From Stenotrophomonas_A sp002429615 (GTDB lineage: Bacteria; Pseudomonadota; Gammaproteobacteria; Xanthomonadales; Xanthomonadaceae), in the NCBI GenBank assembly GCA_031987425.1, contig DALZZL010000007.1, positions 1 through 58,777 of the forward strand: DNA of 58,777 nt. The letters run 5' to 3'. The position numbers and the translations under genes were made by a program. The notes beneath the pieces are model-generated. The model did no database searches. It was not told the origin of the DNA and was given only the letters and a program-made list of their open reading frames with translations. Shown here piece by piece: positions 25,539 through 34,068 of this stretch. Positions within the stretch are counted from its first letter, which is position 1, and the number at the start of each line of letters is the position of its first letter.

Positions 25539-27088
25539 AGGTCGCCACCCTGCGGAGTTTCCTGTCGGTGCACACCTGGGTCGGCCTGATCGCGGGCATG
25601 GCGTTGTTCATCGCGTTCTATGCCGGCGCGATCACCGTGTTCTCGCACGAACTGACCGGCTGGCAGAACGCCCGTGCCGTCGCGCCGGCAGCCGATGCGC
25701 AGCCGATGCAAGCGGCCCAGGCGCTGGTGGACAAGGTGATCGTCACGCACCCGGGCGCGGCCGAAGCGTTCTACCTGATCCTGCCCGGCGAGCATGGTCC
25801 GGAGCCTGCGCTCTACTGGTACGAGCAGGGCGCGGGCGGCAACGTCGCGCATCACTTCCGCCTTGCCGAGGATGGCTCGCTGCGTGAGCTGCCGCAGCGC
25901 AGCGGCTTCGTCGACTTCATCTACGACCTGCACTTCACGGCAGGGTTGCCGCGGACCTTCGGCACCTATCTGTTCGGCATCGTCTGCATCCTGTACGGCC
26001 TGGCACTGGTCAGCGGTGTGGTGATCTACGCGCCGGTGTTCCTCAAGGACCTGTTCGCGCTGCGCTGGGGGCGCAACGTCAAGCGGCTCTGGCAGGACGC
26101 GCATAACGTCGTGGGCATGTTGTCGCTGCCCTTCCACGTGATCTTCGCCTGGTCCGGCGCGGTGCTGACGCTGGGCGTCCTGTTGCTGGCACCGTTCCAG
26201 TTCCTGGTGTTCAACGGCAAGCTGATGGAAGTGCTGGAGTCGGACTTCGAGCTGGCCGCCCACGTGGCGCCCGCGCAGCGCGCGGCCGCGGCGCTGCCGG
26301 TGGCCGAACTGATGGCGCGCGCGCAGGCCGCGAGCCCGGGCCTGGCGGCGGACAGCCTGTCGTATCACGACTACGGCGATGCCAACGCGCGCGTCGAGGT
26401 CTACGGCCACCTTGATCAGCAGCGCCTCAACCGCCTGGCGGGCGTCGCCATGGAAGCGGCCACGGGCAAGGTGCTGCGCGTGGTGGAGCCGGCCAGCATG
26501 TCACCGGGCATGGCGTCGCTGCGGGGTCTGCAGACCCTGCATTTCGGCGACTTCGCCGGTGCGCCGGTGCAATGGCTGTATTTCCTGCTCGGCCTGGGCG
26601 GCGCGTTCCTGTTCTACAGCGGCAACCTGTTGTGGATCGAGGCACGGCGCAAGCGCAGGCAGGAAGTGCAGCCACGGCGCACGCAGGTGATGGCGCGGCT
26701 CACGCTCGGTGTCTGCCTCGGTTGCGTGGCAGGGGTGTCGGCGCTGTTCATCGCTGCCCGCCTGTTGCCCGAGGGGCATGAACCCACGCTCTATTACGCC
26801 GTGTTCGGCCTGACCTGGCTGTGGGCGGTAGTGCGCCCCGCCGCACGCGGCGCGAGCGAGCTGCTGTGGCTCTGCGCGGTGTTGACCGCACTCGTCCCGG
26901 TGGCGGGTCTGGTGGGCCCTGCTGGACTGATGGCACCTTGGGCGGACCCGCTGGTGCTGGCCGTGGACGCCTGCGCGCTGGTCCTCGCCTGGGTCTACGC
27001 GGCGATGGCGCGAGGCGTGCGTCGACGGGCGTTGCAGGGTGAGCCCAACAGCGTGTGGTCGCTGACGAAGGCGACAGCACCGCAGTGA
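25535..27088 (+). CDS. PepSY-associated transmembrane protein, putative ferric-siderophore reductase
   Basis: 517 residues from ATG 25535, set by the ATGA overlap with DUF3649. An N-terminal helix SVHTWVGLIAGMALFIAFYAGA is followed by a large periplasmic region (about 40-140), then further helices near 145-170, 190-225, 345-365 and four at the C-terminus. Histidines next to the membrane (HTW, DLHF, DAHNVVGML, LHFGDF) are placed as heme-binding His in PepSY_TM reductases such as FoxB-type proteins. It is the last gene of the four-gene iron operon. It may reduce or release iron from the imported chelate at the inner membrane; this is known for some relatives and inferred here. Confidence 0.85.
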   Translation: MKVATLRSFLSVHTWVGLIAGMALFIAFYAGAITVFSHELTGWQNARAVAPAADAQPMQAAQALVDKVIVTHPGAAEAFYLILPGEHGPEPALYWYEQGAGGNVAHHFRLAEDGSLRELPQRSGFVDFIYDLHFTAGLPRTFGTYLFGIVCILYGLALVSGVVIYAPVFLKDLFALRWGRNVKRLWQDAHNVVGMLSLPFHVIFAWSGAVLTLGVLLLAPFQFLVFNGKLMEVLESDFELAAHVAPAQRAAAALPVAELMARAQAASPGLAADSLSYHDYGDANARVEVYGHLDQQRLNRLAGVAMEAATGKVLRVVEPASMSPGMASLRGLQTLHFGDFAGAPVQWLYFLLGLGGAFLFYSGNLLWIEARRKRRQEVQPRRTQVMARLTLGVCLGCVAGVSALFIAARLLPEGHEPTLYYAVFGLTWLWAVVRPAARGASELLWLCAVLTALVPVAGLVGPAGLMAPWADPLVLAVDACALVLAWVYAAMARGVRRRALQGEPNSVWSLTKATAPQ

Positions 27089-27109
27089 GCCTCGCGCCCT
27101 GGCACCGCG

Positions 27110-27562
27110 TCAGGGCGGATCGACCTGCTGGATTTCAGGTTCCTCCAGCAGCAGGCGGCGCAGCGTGAGATCCAGCTCGCGCAGCGCGGCATCGGACGCG
27201 CGGCGTCTCCAGCCGAACGTCCACCAGGGGCTCTTTTCGCAGGCGGCATGGCAGTGCCAGACCAGCGCGCCGCCGCAGGGGCTGCCGGTGGCCGTGCCGT
27301 CGTCCAGTAACGCCCCGCCGCAGCCCACCCACAGGCAGCGTGGATGGCGCGAGATCACGATGCACCAGCCCCAGGGCGTGGCCTGCAACCTGGCACGCGG
27401 ATAGCCTGCGTCCAGCAGGCCCTTCCGCAACCAGTGCGCCAATGCGCGCCCATAGATGCCCGGGTGCGTGTCCAGATCCTCATCCCGGATGATGGGGAAC
27501 CGGGTGGAGCGGAACCAATAGCAGGCCGGCGTATACGCTTCCATCCCCTCATTCCCTCGCAT
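27110..27562 (-). CDS. Conserved hypothetical protein (150 aa)
   Basis: A 150-residue soluble protein. The pattern HPGIYGRALAHWLRKGLLDAGY followed by TPWGWCIVISR and LWVGCGG resembles a family of small proteins in Pseudomonas and Xanthomonas annotated as hypothetical, where N-P-G-x-Y-G-R, W-G-W and W-V-G-C-G are conserved. Two possible starts exist, ATG 27562 and the Met six codons later. There is no signal peptide or membrane helix. It converges on the PepSY gene 21 bp away. No function is proposed. Confidence 0.7.
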   Translation of the reverse strand: MRGNEGMEAYTPACYWFRSTRFPIIRDEDLDTHPGIYGRALAHWLRKGLLDAGYPRARLQATPWGWCIVISRHPRCLWVGCGGALLDDGTATGSPCGGALVWHCHAACEKSPWWTFGWRRRASDAALRELDLTLRRLLLEEPEIQQVDPP

Positions 27563-27625
27563 CTGACACCTGCAGGTTCGCAGGCGGAAGCGGGCGATGC
27601 AGTCGAGGCAGGACGGGTGGGGATG

Positions 27626-29224
27626 TCAGAAAGTCCCGCGCTGTACGAACGGAACCTGTGCGTACAACCGCCGCTCGCCACCACGCGGGTCGTCCGCCAG
27701 CACCGGCGTGCGATCGAACAACAGCGTCTGCCGCCGCGCCAGGTCGTAGGGCTCCCAGCGTGGCAGTCCGGCATGCTGGGGGTCACCCTGGCGCGCGAAG
27801 GCGAGCAGCGCATCACGCATGGATGCCGCCACGGCACGCGCCGATGCGTCGGTACCAGTGCGGGCTTCGGGCAGTGCGATGTTGTCGAACACCAGCGGGA
27901 TGTCCAGCGTGTGGTAGGCGCCCAACTGCGGTTGCAGCGGCGATGCCCAGTCCAGCTGGTAGGCCCAGGTCGGCGCCCCCTGGCGCGCGCGTGCCTCCAG
28001 TTCTTCCACCGCACCGCGCCAGGAGCGGCCGGCGGTGGTGGCGGCGAAGAATACGTCGGATGGCGAATAGTGCGGATAGAGTCGACGGTACTCGGCGATC
28101 ACGACCTGCGGCGAGAGATCCACGTACTGCTGCTTGTCCAGGCGGGCGGGCAGCTCGTCCCAGGTCAGCGTGAAGTGCTTGGGATCGTGGCCGAGGAACG
28201 CGCGGGTCTCGTCATGGGTATTGCCGATCACCATCGGGATGCCTGCCGATTGCGCGGGCGCCTCGGGCCAGAAGGGATGCGCCGGCAGGTTGCGCGAGTC
28301 CATGACCGGACCGAGGTAGAGCGCGGTGTCCTCGGCGCGCGAGGGATCGCGCACCTGCGCGGCGGCGATCAGTTCGGCAGCCGGCAGCGTGCGCAGGCGA
28401 TCGACCTGCGCCGGCGTCAACTTCAACGCCTCCAGCACCAGCGTGGCGCGCTGTGTGGCGGCACGTGGGCCGCAGGCGGTGACCTGCTGGCCGCTCATCG
28501 TCCAGGCGCGATGGAACAGACCGCGCGCGGCGGGCATCGCCATCAGCGTGGCGATCTTGGCGCCGCCGCCCGATTGGCCGAACACGGTGACGTTGCCGGC
28601 ATCGCCGCCGAACTCCGCGGCGTGCTGGCGGACCCATTGCAGTGCCTGCACCAGGTCGAGCTGGCCGACGTTGCCCGAGTCGGCGAGATCCTCGCCACCG
28701 AACGGTGCCAGATAGAGATAGCCGAACGCATTGAGGCGATGGTTGACCGTCACCACCACCACATCGCCTTGCCTGCACAGCTGCGTGCCGTCGTAGAGCG
28801 GGCTGCTGCCGGAGCCGTTGTTGTAGGCCCCGCCATGGATGTAGAACAGGATTGGCCGGCGACGCCCGTCGCGCAGGCCGGGAGTCCACACGTTGAGGCG
28901 CAGGCAATCCTCGCTGGTGGTCTCATCCGCTTTGGGTTGCGGCGAGGCCGGCCCGTAGCCCAGCGCTTCGCGCACGCCCCGCCACGGCGCCTCGATACGC
29001 GGTGGCTGGAAGCGTTGGCCTCCGGTATCGGCGCCATAGGGGATGCCCTTGAACACGGCGATGCCACGATCGCGATAGCCACGGAGCTTGCCGCCGCGAA
29101 CCTGCGCCCACGCGGACTCTCCTTTCATCGGGGTCGCCTGGAGGGCGGCCGGCCATGTCGTGGCGACCAGCGCGGCGACGCCGAGCTGCAGGAAGTCCCG
29201 ACGGGTGGGGTCGGCAGCGCTCAT
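27626..29224 (-). CDS. Secreted type-B carboxylesterase
   Basis: 532 residues from ATG 29224, which overlaps the preceding gene by ATGA. A twin-arginine-like signal (TRRDFLQLGVAAL) leads the protein. Type-B carboxylesterase features: SEDCLRLNVW (104-113), oxyanion HGG (130-132), nucleophile Ser218 in GQSGGG, then the acidic and His residues further on. It probably removes acyl or methyl groups from a plant polysaccharide or its fragments. It is co-transcribed with the alpha/beta hydrolase gene at 29221-30240, and both share a divergent control region with the hydratase/TRAP operon. The exact ester is unknown. Confidence 0.9.
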   Translation of the reverse strand: MSAADPTRRDFLQLGVAALVATTWPAALQATPMKGESAWAQVRGGKLRGYRDRGIAVFKGIPYGADTGGQRFQPPRIEAPWRGVREALGYGPASPQPKADETTSEDCLRLNVWTPGLRDGRRRPILFYIHGGAYNNGSGSSPLYDGTQLCRQGDVVVVTVNHRLNAFGYLYLAPFGGEDLADSGNVGQLDLVQALQWVRQHAAEFGGDAGNVTVFGQSGGGAKIATLMAMPAARGLFHRAWTMSGQQVTACGPRAATQRATLVLEALKLTPAQVDRLRTLPAAELIAAAQVRDPSRAEDTALYLGPVMDSRNLPAHPFWPEAPAQSAGIPMVIGNTHDETRAFLGHDPKHFTLTWDELPARLDKQQYVDLSPQVVIAEYRRLYPHYSPSDVFFAATTAGRSWRGAVEELEARARQGAPTWAYQLDWASPLQPQLGAYHTLDIPLVFDNIALPEARTGTDASARAVAASMRDALLAFARQGDPQHAGLPRWEPYDLARRQTLLFDRTPVLADDPRGGERRLYAQVPFVQRGTF

Positions 29225-30240
29225 CGGGCGGTCTCCGTCTGTGTGTCGATCCAGTCCAACGCCAGGCGCGGCCATGCGGCGGTGGTGAGTCCGCGCGTGC
29301 CGCGGATGCCGAAGCCGTGGCCACCCTGCGCGAAGAGGTGCATCTCGGTCGGCACGCCTGCCACGCGTAGCGCGGCGTAGAACAGCAGACTGTTTTCCAC
29401 TGGCACCACGTCGTCATCCTGCGCGTGCACGAGAAACGTGGGCGGCGTGCGTGCATCGACATGGCGCTGCGGCGAATAGCGTTGCGCGCGTGCCGCATCC
29501 GCCTCCGCGCCGAGCAGCTGCTGGCGAGAGCCCGCATGCGTGGCAGTGCCCTGCATGTCGATCACGGGATAGATCAGCAGCTGGAAGTCCGGTCGCGCCG
29601 AGTAGCGGTCAACCGCATCGATCGGCGCATGCAGTGGTTCGTCATAGCGGGTGCCGAGACTCGCGGCGAGATGGCCGCCGGCGGAGAAGCCCATCGCGCC
29701 GATACGGTGCGGATCGACGCCCCATTGCCCGGCCTGGGCGCGAATCAGGCGCAGCGCGCGCTGTGCGTCCGCCAGCGGCGCGTCGGCGCCGTCGGCATGG
29801 CCCTCGCCGGGCAGCCGGTACCGCAGCACGAACAGGGTGATCCCGCCCTGCGCGACGAAGGCCGGTTCCAGTGCGGTCCCTTCCTTGTCGAGCACGATGC
29901 GTTGATAGCCGCCGCCGGGGATTACCAGCAGCGCGGCGCCGTTGGGATGGGCGGGGCGGTGGACGACCAGGTAGGGCCGGCTGACATGATCGACGAAGCG
30001 ATCAGGCAGGGCGGGGTCCGGGCTGCGCTCTAGCGTGCGCTGCGAGACGGAAAGGGCATGGTCACCCGGGGCGAGGCCATCGCCCGGCCATAGCGGAATC
30101 CGGGCCTGGCGCTCGGCGGCGGTCTCGGTGGTGGGCCAGGCGGCCGGTTCGGCGCCTTCGGCGACGCCCGCGCCCAGGCAGAGCAGGACAAGACTGCAGG
30201 CGGCCAGGCGGCGCCTGGCGACGGCAAGACGGTGATGCAT
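29221..30240 (-). CDS. Secreted alpha/beta-hydrolase, acetylesterase-like
   Basis: 339 residues from ATG 30240, which has GGGAGGGG upstream; the longer frame from 30303 lacks a signal at its front. The signal peptide is RRRLAACSLVLLCLGAGVAEGA. The oxyanion motif PGGGY is at 108-112, nucleophile Ser186 in GFSAGG, an Asp in HAQDDDVVPVE, and His in GGHGFG near the C-terminus. This matches the BD-FAE/xylan-acetylesterase-like branch that deacetylates plant polysaccharides. Position in a pectin region suggests pectin or rhamnogalacturonan ester removal. It is the first gene of a two-gene operon with the carboxylesterase. Confidence 0.88.
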   Translation of the reverse strand: MHHRLAVARRRLAACSLVLLCLGAGVAEGAEPAAWPTTETAAERQARIPLWPGDGLAPGDHALSVSQRTLERSPDPALPDRFVDHVSRPYLVVHRPAHPNGAALLVIPGGGYQRIVLDKEGTALEPAFVAQGGITLFVLRYRLPGEGHADGADAPLADAQRALRLIRAQAGQWGVDPHRIGAMGFSAGGHLAASLGTRYDEPLHAPIDAVDRYSARPDFQLLIYPVIDMQGTATHAGSRQQLLGAEADAARAQRYSPQRHVDARTPPTFLVHAQDDDVVPVENSLLFYAALRVAGVPTEMHLFAQGGHGFGIRGTRGLTTAAWPRLALDWIDTQTETAR

Positions 30241-30300
30241 CGGCCCCTCCCAAGGCTTGGAGGGCAAGGCCTGGCGGATTTTGCCGCACTGCACATTGCC

Positions 30301-30317
30301 CATGACACCGGTTTACC
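30301..30317 (+). promoter_or_regulatory. Putative uronate-regulon operator between esterase and TRAP operons
   Basis: CATGACACCGGTTTACC shares the half-site ATGACACCG with the sites near kdgK and kduI. It sits in the 141-bp divergent control region between the esterase operon and the hydratase/TRAP/GH43 operon. Confidence 0.45.
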
Positions 30318-30381
30318 ATATACATCGTTCCGTCCCACTGTCGATGGGCAGTGCAACATCGTTTCCACCCGGAGGTCACCC

Positions 30382-31197
30382 TTGAGCCCACAAGCCGGCC
30401 AGCAGGATCCGCAGGCCTTGTCCGCCATCGCCCAAACCTTCGTCGAGGCCCGCCAGCAAGGTCGGTCCCTGGCGGATTTTCCGGGCGAGATCCCGCCGGA
30501 TCTGGTCACCGCCTATGTCGTGCAGGATCTGGCGATCGCGCGCTGGTCGGACCGCATCGTCGGCTGGAAGGTCGGATACATCGCTGCCGAGCGCCGTGAT
30601 GCCTCCGGCGACGACCGGCTGCTGGGTCCCATCTGGTCGCGCGCGCTCTGGAATGCTACCGGTGGCATAGACGAGTTTCCGATCTATGTCGGCGGGTTCG
30701 GCGCGGTCGAGGCCGAGTACGTCCTGCAGCTGGAGCAGGACGCCCCGGCGGACAAGCTGGAGTGGACGCCGGAAGAAGCCGCTGCGCTGCCGGCACGCCT
30801 GTTCATCGGGGTGGAGATCGCCAGCAGTCCGCTGGCCACCATCAACCAGCTCGGTCCGCGGGTGGTGATCTCGGACTTCGGCAACAACAACGGCCTGATC
30901 CTGGGGCCGGAGATTCCGGACTGGCGCGCCCGCGATGAAGCCGGGCTGCGCGCCGAAACCCTGATCGAGGGCGAACGCGTCGGCACCGGTGGCGCGACCC
31001 TGCTGCCGGGCGGGCTACGCACCGCCTATGCGTTCGCTTTGGGACGTTCGGCGCGCCGTGGCCGGCCGCTCAAGCGGGGCGACCTCATTGCCACGGGCAA
31101 TGCCACCGGCATCCATGACATCGCGGTCGGCCAGCAGGCCACCATCCGTTTCGAAGGCGTGGGCGAGATCCGCTGCAGGGCGATCGCTGCCGGTTAA
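30382..31197 (+). CDS. FAH-superfamily 2-keto-4-pentenoate hydratase-like protein
   Basis: 271 residues. No ATG fits; the best start is TTG 30382, five bases after a strong GGAGGT. The fold signature is visible as GWKVGYIAAERR, FIGVEIASSP and the C-terminal GDLIATGNATGIHDIAVGQQATIRFEGVGEI, with Glu in EAEYVLQLEQD for metal binding. Relatives hydrate 2-hydroxydienoates. Here it heads an operon with a TRAP transporter and a GH43 enzyme, so it more likely handles a sugar-acid-derived keto acid than an aromatic ring product. That is inference. Confidence 0.8.
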   Translation: MSPQAGQQDPQALSAIAQTFVEARQQGRSLADFPGEIPPDLVTAYVVQDLAIARWSDRIVGWKVGYIAAERRDASGDDRLLGPIWSRALWNATGGIDEFPIYVGGFGAVEAEYVLQLEQDAPADKLEWTPEEAAALPARLFIGVEIASSPLATINQLGPRVVISDFGNNNGLILGPEIPDWRARDEAGLRAETLIEGERVGTGGATLLPGGLRTAYAFALGRSARRGRPLKRGDLIATGNATGIHDIAVGQQATIRFEGVGEIRCRAIAAG

Positions 31198-31237
31198 CGT
31201 GCACCCACCCCAGTGAACTGAGCGCGGGAGGGCGCGG

Positions 31238-32236
31238 ATGATCACACGTAGAGGTTTCATCGGCGGCAGCCTCGCCGCCGCGATGGCCGCGCCGCTGGGC
31301 GCGGCGCGGGCGATCACGCAGGTGCCGGGCGGGCAGCTGCTCACCGCCACCGACGTGCACGTCTCGGACTACCCCACCGTGGAAGCGGTGCGCTGGATCG
31401 GCCAACAGCTGGAACAGGAAACCGGCGGGCGGCTGAAGCTGCGGCTCTATCATTCCGGCCAGCTCGGCCGCGAAGCGGAAGCGATCGACATGGCGCGCTT
31501 CGGCGCCATCGACATCACCCGGGTGTATTCGGGCGCGCTCAACAATGCCTTTCCGCTGACCCAGGCGTTGTGCCTGCCCTACGTGTTCGATTCGGTGCCG
31601 CACCTGCGCCGCGCGCTGGACGGCGACGTCGGCGAGACCGTACTGCGCAGCTTCGAGGCGCGCGGGCTGGTGGGTCTGGCGATCTATGATTCCGGCGCGC
31701 GCTGCTTCTACAACACCAAGCATCCGATCGTCTCGCCGCGCGACCTGCATGGCCTGAAGCTGCGCGTCGCCAACTCGGACATCTTCATCCAGCTGATGCG
31801 CCTGCTGGGTGCCAATCCGACCCCGATGTCGCTCGGTGAGACGTTCTCGGCGATGGAGACGCACATGATCGACGGTGCCGAGAACAACATGCGCAGCTTC
31901 CAGTCCAGTCGCCATTTCGAGGCGGCGCATTACTGGTCGCAGAGCGAGCATTCCTATGCGCCGGACATCCTGGTGATGTCGCGGTCGAGCTTCGAGGCGC
32001 TGTCCCCCGATGACCGCGAGCGCATCGTGCGCCTGGCGCGCGCTTCGGTGCCGGTCATGCGGCAGCTGTGGGATGCCTCCGAAGCGGTGGCGCGACAGGA
32101 CGTCAAGGCGCATGGCATCCAGTTCAACGACGTGGACATGCCCGCCTTCCGCCAGGCCGCCGCGCCGCTGCTGGCCGAATACCACCAGCGCCCGGACATC
32201 GACGCGCTGTACCGACGCATCCGCGCACTGGCGTGA
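31238..32236 (+). CDS. TRAP transporter substrate-binding protein (DctP family)
   Basis: 332 residues with a twin-arginine-type signal (MITRRGFIGGSLAAAMAA). The DctP family block GGRLKLRLYHSGQLG (about 62-76) and the binding-site region GLKLRVANSDIFIQLMRLLGANPTPMS (about 172-198) are clear; the conserved Arg of LRV contacts the carboxylate of the ligand in this family. ETHMIDGAENN follows. A GGGAGG lies before the ATG. With DctQ and DctM directly behind and pectin-catabolic genes around, a uronate or unsaturated uronide is the probable ligand. Confidence 0.93.
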   Translation: MITRRGFIGGSLAAAMAAPLGAARAITQVPGGQLLTATDVHVSDYPTVEAVRWIGQQLEQETGGRLKLRLYHSGQLGREAEAIDMARFGAIDITRVYSGALNNAFPLTQALCLPYVFDSVPHLRRALDGDVGETVLRSFEARGLVGLAIYDSGARCFYNTKHPIVSPRDLHGLKLRVANSDIFIQLMRLLGANPTPMSLGETFSAMETHMIDGAENNMRSFQSSRHFEAAHYWSQSEHSYAPDILVMSRSSFEALSPDDRERIVRLARASVPVMRQLWDASEAVARQDVKAHGIQFNDVDMPAFRQAAAPLLAEYHQRPDIDALYRRIRALA

Positions 32237-32243
32237 GGCATCC

Positions 32244-32762
32244 ATGACCGAGAACGCCTATTCCCGCAGTCTCCCACCCGTGCAGCGCGCGCTGGACCGC
32301 CTTGCCGACCTGGCCATCTGGACCGCCGCCGCGGCCCTGCTCGGTCTTGTCGTGGTGCAGGGCTGGCAGGTCTTCACCCGCTACGTCCTCAATGATTCGC
32401 CGAGCTGGACCGAGCCGGTCACGCTGCTGCTGCTGAGCACGGCGATGAGCCTGGGTGCCGCCACCGGCGTGCATACCAATCGCCACTTCGGCTTCTTCCT
32501 GCTGGCCGAGCGCTTCTCCGATGCCGGACGCCGCGCGCTGGAAGCACTGCGTGCGCTGGTGATGGCCGCCATCGGTGCAGTGCTGGCCTGGTGGAGCAGC
32601 GTGCTGCTGCTCGATGGCCTGGATATCAAGATCGCCGGCGCCCGGATGCCACAGAGCATCAACTATCTGCCATTGGCCATCGGCGGTGCATTGATGGTCG
32701 TGTTCGCGCTGTACCGCGTCTGGCGTGCGGCGCGCCCGCTGCGCCTGGAAGGGGAGTCCTGA
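32244..32762 (+). CDS. TRAP transporter small membrane subunit (DctQ)
   Basis: 172 residues with four transmembrane helices (about 24-46, 57-73, 95-117, 136-156). VFTRYVLNDSPSWTEPVTLLLL is the typical DctQ motif between helices one and two. The start is ATG 32244, 7 bp after the DctP stop, and the gene ends 3 bp before DctM. It makes the inner-membrane transporter with DctM. Confidence 0.93.
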   Translation: MTENAYSRSLPPVQRALDRLADLAIWTAAAALLGLVVVQGWQVFTRYVLNDSPSWTEPVTLLLLSTAMSLGAATGVHTNRHFGFFLLAERFSDAGRRALEALRALVMAAIGAVLAWWSSVLLLDGLDIKIAGARMPQSINYLPLAIGGALMVVFALYRVWRAARPLRLEGES

Positions 32763-32765
32763 TCC

Positions 32766-34052
32766 ATGGCCATCATGATCCTGCTCGGCCTTTTCGTATT
32801 GCTGATGGTCGTCGGCGTACCCGTCGCCTACGCGCTGGCGGTGGCCGCGCTGGCCACCCTGTTCTACCTTGATCTGCCCAGCGTGGTGCTGGTGCAACAG
32901 ATTTCGGCCGGTTCCGGTTCGGCATCCCTGATCGCGATTCCGTTGTTCATCTTCGCGGGCGAGTTGATGCTGCGTGGCGGCATCTCCGAGCGCCTGATCG
33001 CGCTGGCCGCTTCGCTGGTCGGGCGCCTGCGCGGCGGGCTGGGCCAGGTCAGCGTGCTGTCGTCGCTGTTCTTCGGCGGTGTATCCGGCTCGGCGATCGC
33101 CGACGTGTCGGCGGTGGGCGGCACGATGATTCCGCAGATGGTGCAGCGCGGCTACGACCGCGACTACGCCGTCAACGTAAGCATCACCGCCGCGCTGGTG
33201 GCGCTGCTGGTGCCGCCGTCGCACAACCTGATCCTGTTCTCGGCCGCGGCAGGCGGCGGCATCTCGATTGCCGATCTGTTCGCCGCGGGCATCGTGCCGG
33301 CGCTGCTGATGACCGTGGCGATGATGGTCACCGGCTATCTGGTGGCACGCCATCGCGGCTACGGCACCGAGCCGTTCCCGGGCTGGCGCGCGGTGCTGCT
33401 GCGCCTGGTGGGCGCGTTGCCGGGCCTGGGGCTGGTGCTGCTGATCTTCGTCGGCATCCGTGCCGGCATCTTCACCGCAGTGGAGAGCGCCGCGATCGCG
33501 GTGGTGTATGCGCTGCTGGTGACCGCGCTGCTCTACCGGCAGCTGAAGTGGGGCGAGTTCTTCGCCGCGGTCACCCACGCCGCGCGTACCACCGGCGTGA
33601 TCCTGTTCGTGATCGCCACGGCCGCGGTATTCGGTTGGCTGCTGGCGTACCTGCAGGTGCCGGCCGCTGCGGTGGATTTCCTGCAGTCCTTCGCCCACAG
33701 CCAGCGCATGGTGCTGCTGATGATCGTGGCGATCCTGCTGGTGCTGGGCATGTTCATGGACCTGGCACCCAAGATCCTGATCTGCACGCCGATCTTCCTG
33801 CCGGTGGTGAAGGCCTATGGCGTGGATCCGATCCACTTCGCGCTGGTCATGGTGCTGGCCGGTGGCATCGGCCTGGTGACGCCACCGGTGGGCTCGGTGC
33901 TGTTCATCGGCACCGCGATCGGCAAGATCAGCATCACCGACAGCATGCGCACGATCTGGCCGTTCTGGTTGTCGGCGCTGGGCGTGCTGTTGATCGTGGC
34001 GTTCTTCCCACAGCTGTCGCTGTGGTTGCCGGCCATGTTGCGGGCTGGTTGA
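32766..34052 (+). CDS. TRAP transporter large permease subunit (DctM)
   Basis: A 428-residue integral membrane protein with about twelve helices. Family motifs: IPLFIFAGELMLRGGI (about 58-73), SSLFFGGVSGSAIADVSAVG (about 98-117), and LVPPSHNLILFS. It catalyses sodium-coupled uptake of the DctP ligand. It is in one operon with the hydratase, DctP, DctQ and the following GH43 gene (16 bp gap with AGGAGGGTG). Confidence 0.94.
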   Translation: MAIMILLGLFVLLMVVGVPVAYALAVAALATLFYLDLPSVVLVQQISAGSGSASLIAIPLFIFAGELMLRGGISERLIALAASLVGRLRGGLGQVSVLSSLFFGGVSGSAIADVSAVGGTMIPQMVQRGYDRDYAVNVSITAALVALLVPPSHNLILFSAAAGGGISIADLFAAGIVPALLMTVAMMVTGYLVARHRGYGTEPFPGWRAVLLRLVGALPGLGLVLLIFVGIRAGIFTAVESAAIAVVYALLVTALLYRQLKWGEFFAAVTHAARTTGVILFVIATAAVFGWLLAYLQVPAAAVDFLQSFAHSQRMVLLMIVAILLVLGMFMDLAPKILICTPIFLPVVKAYGVDPIHFALVMVLAGGIGLVTPPVGSVLFIGTAIGKISITDSMRTIWPFWLSALGVLLIVAFFPQLSLWLPAMLRAG

Positions 34053-34068
34053 ACAGGAGGGTGGGTCG

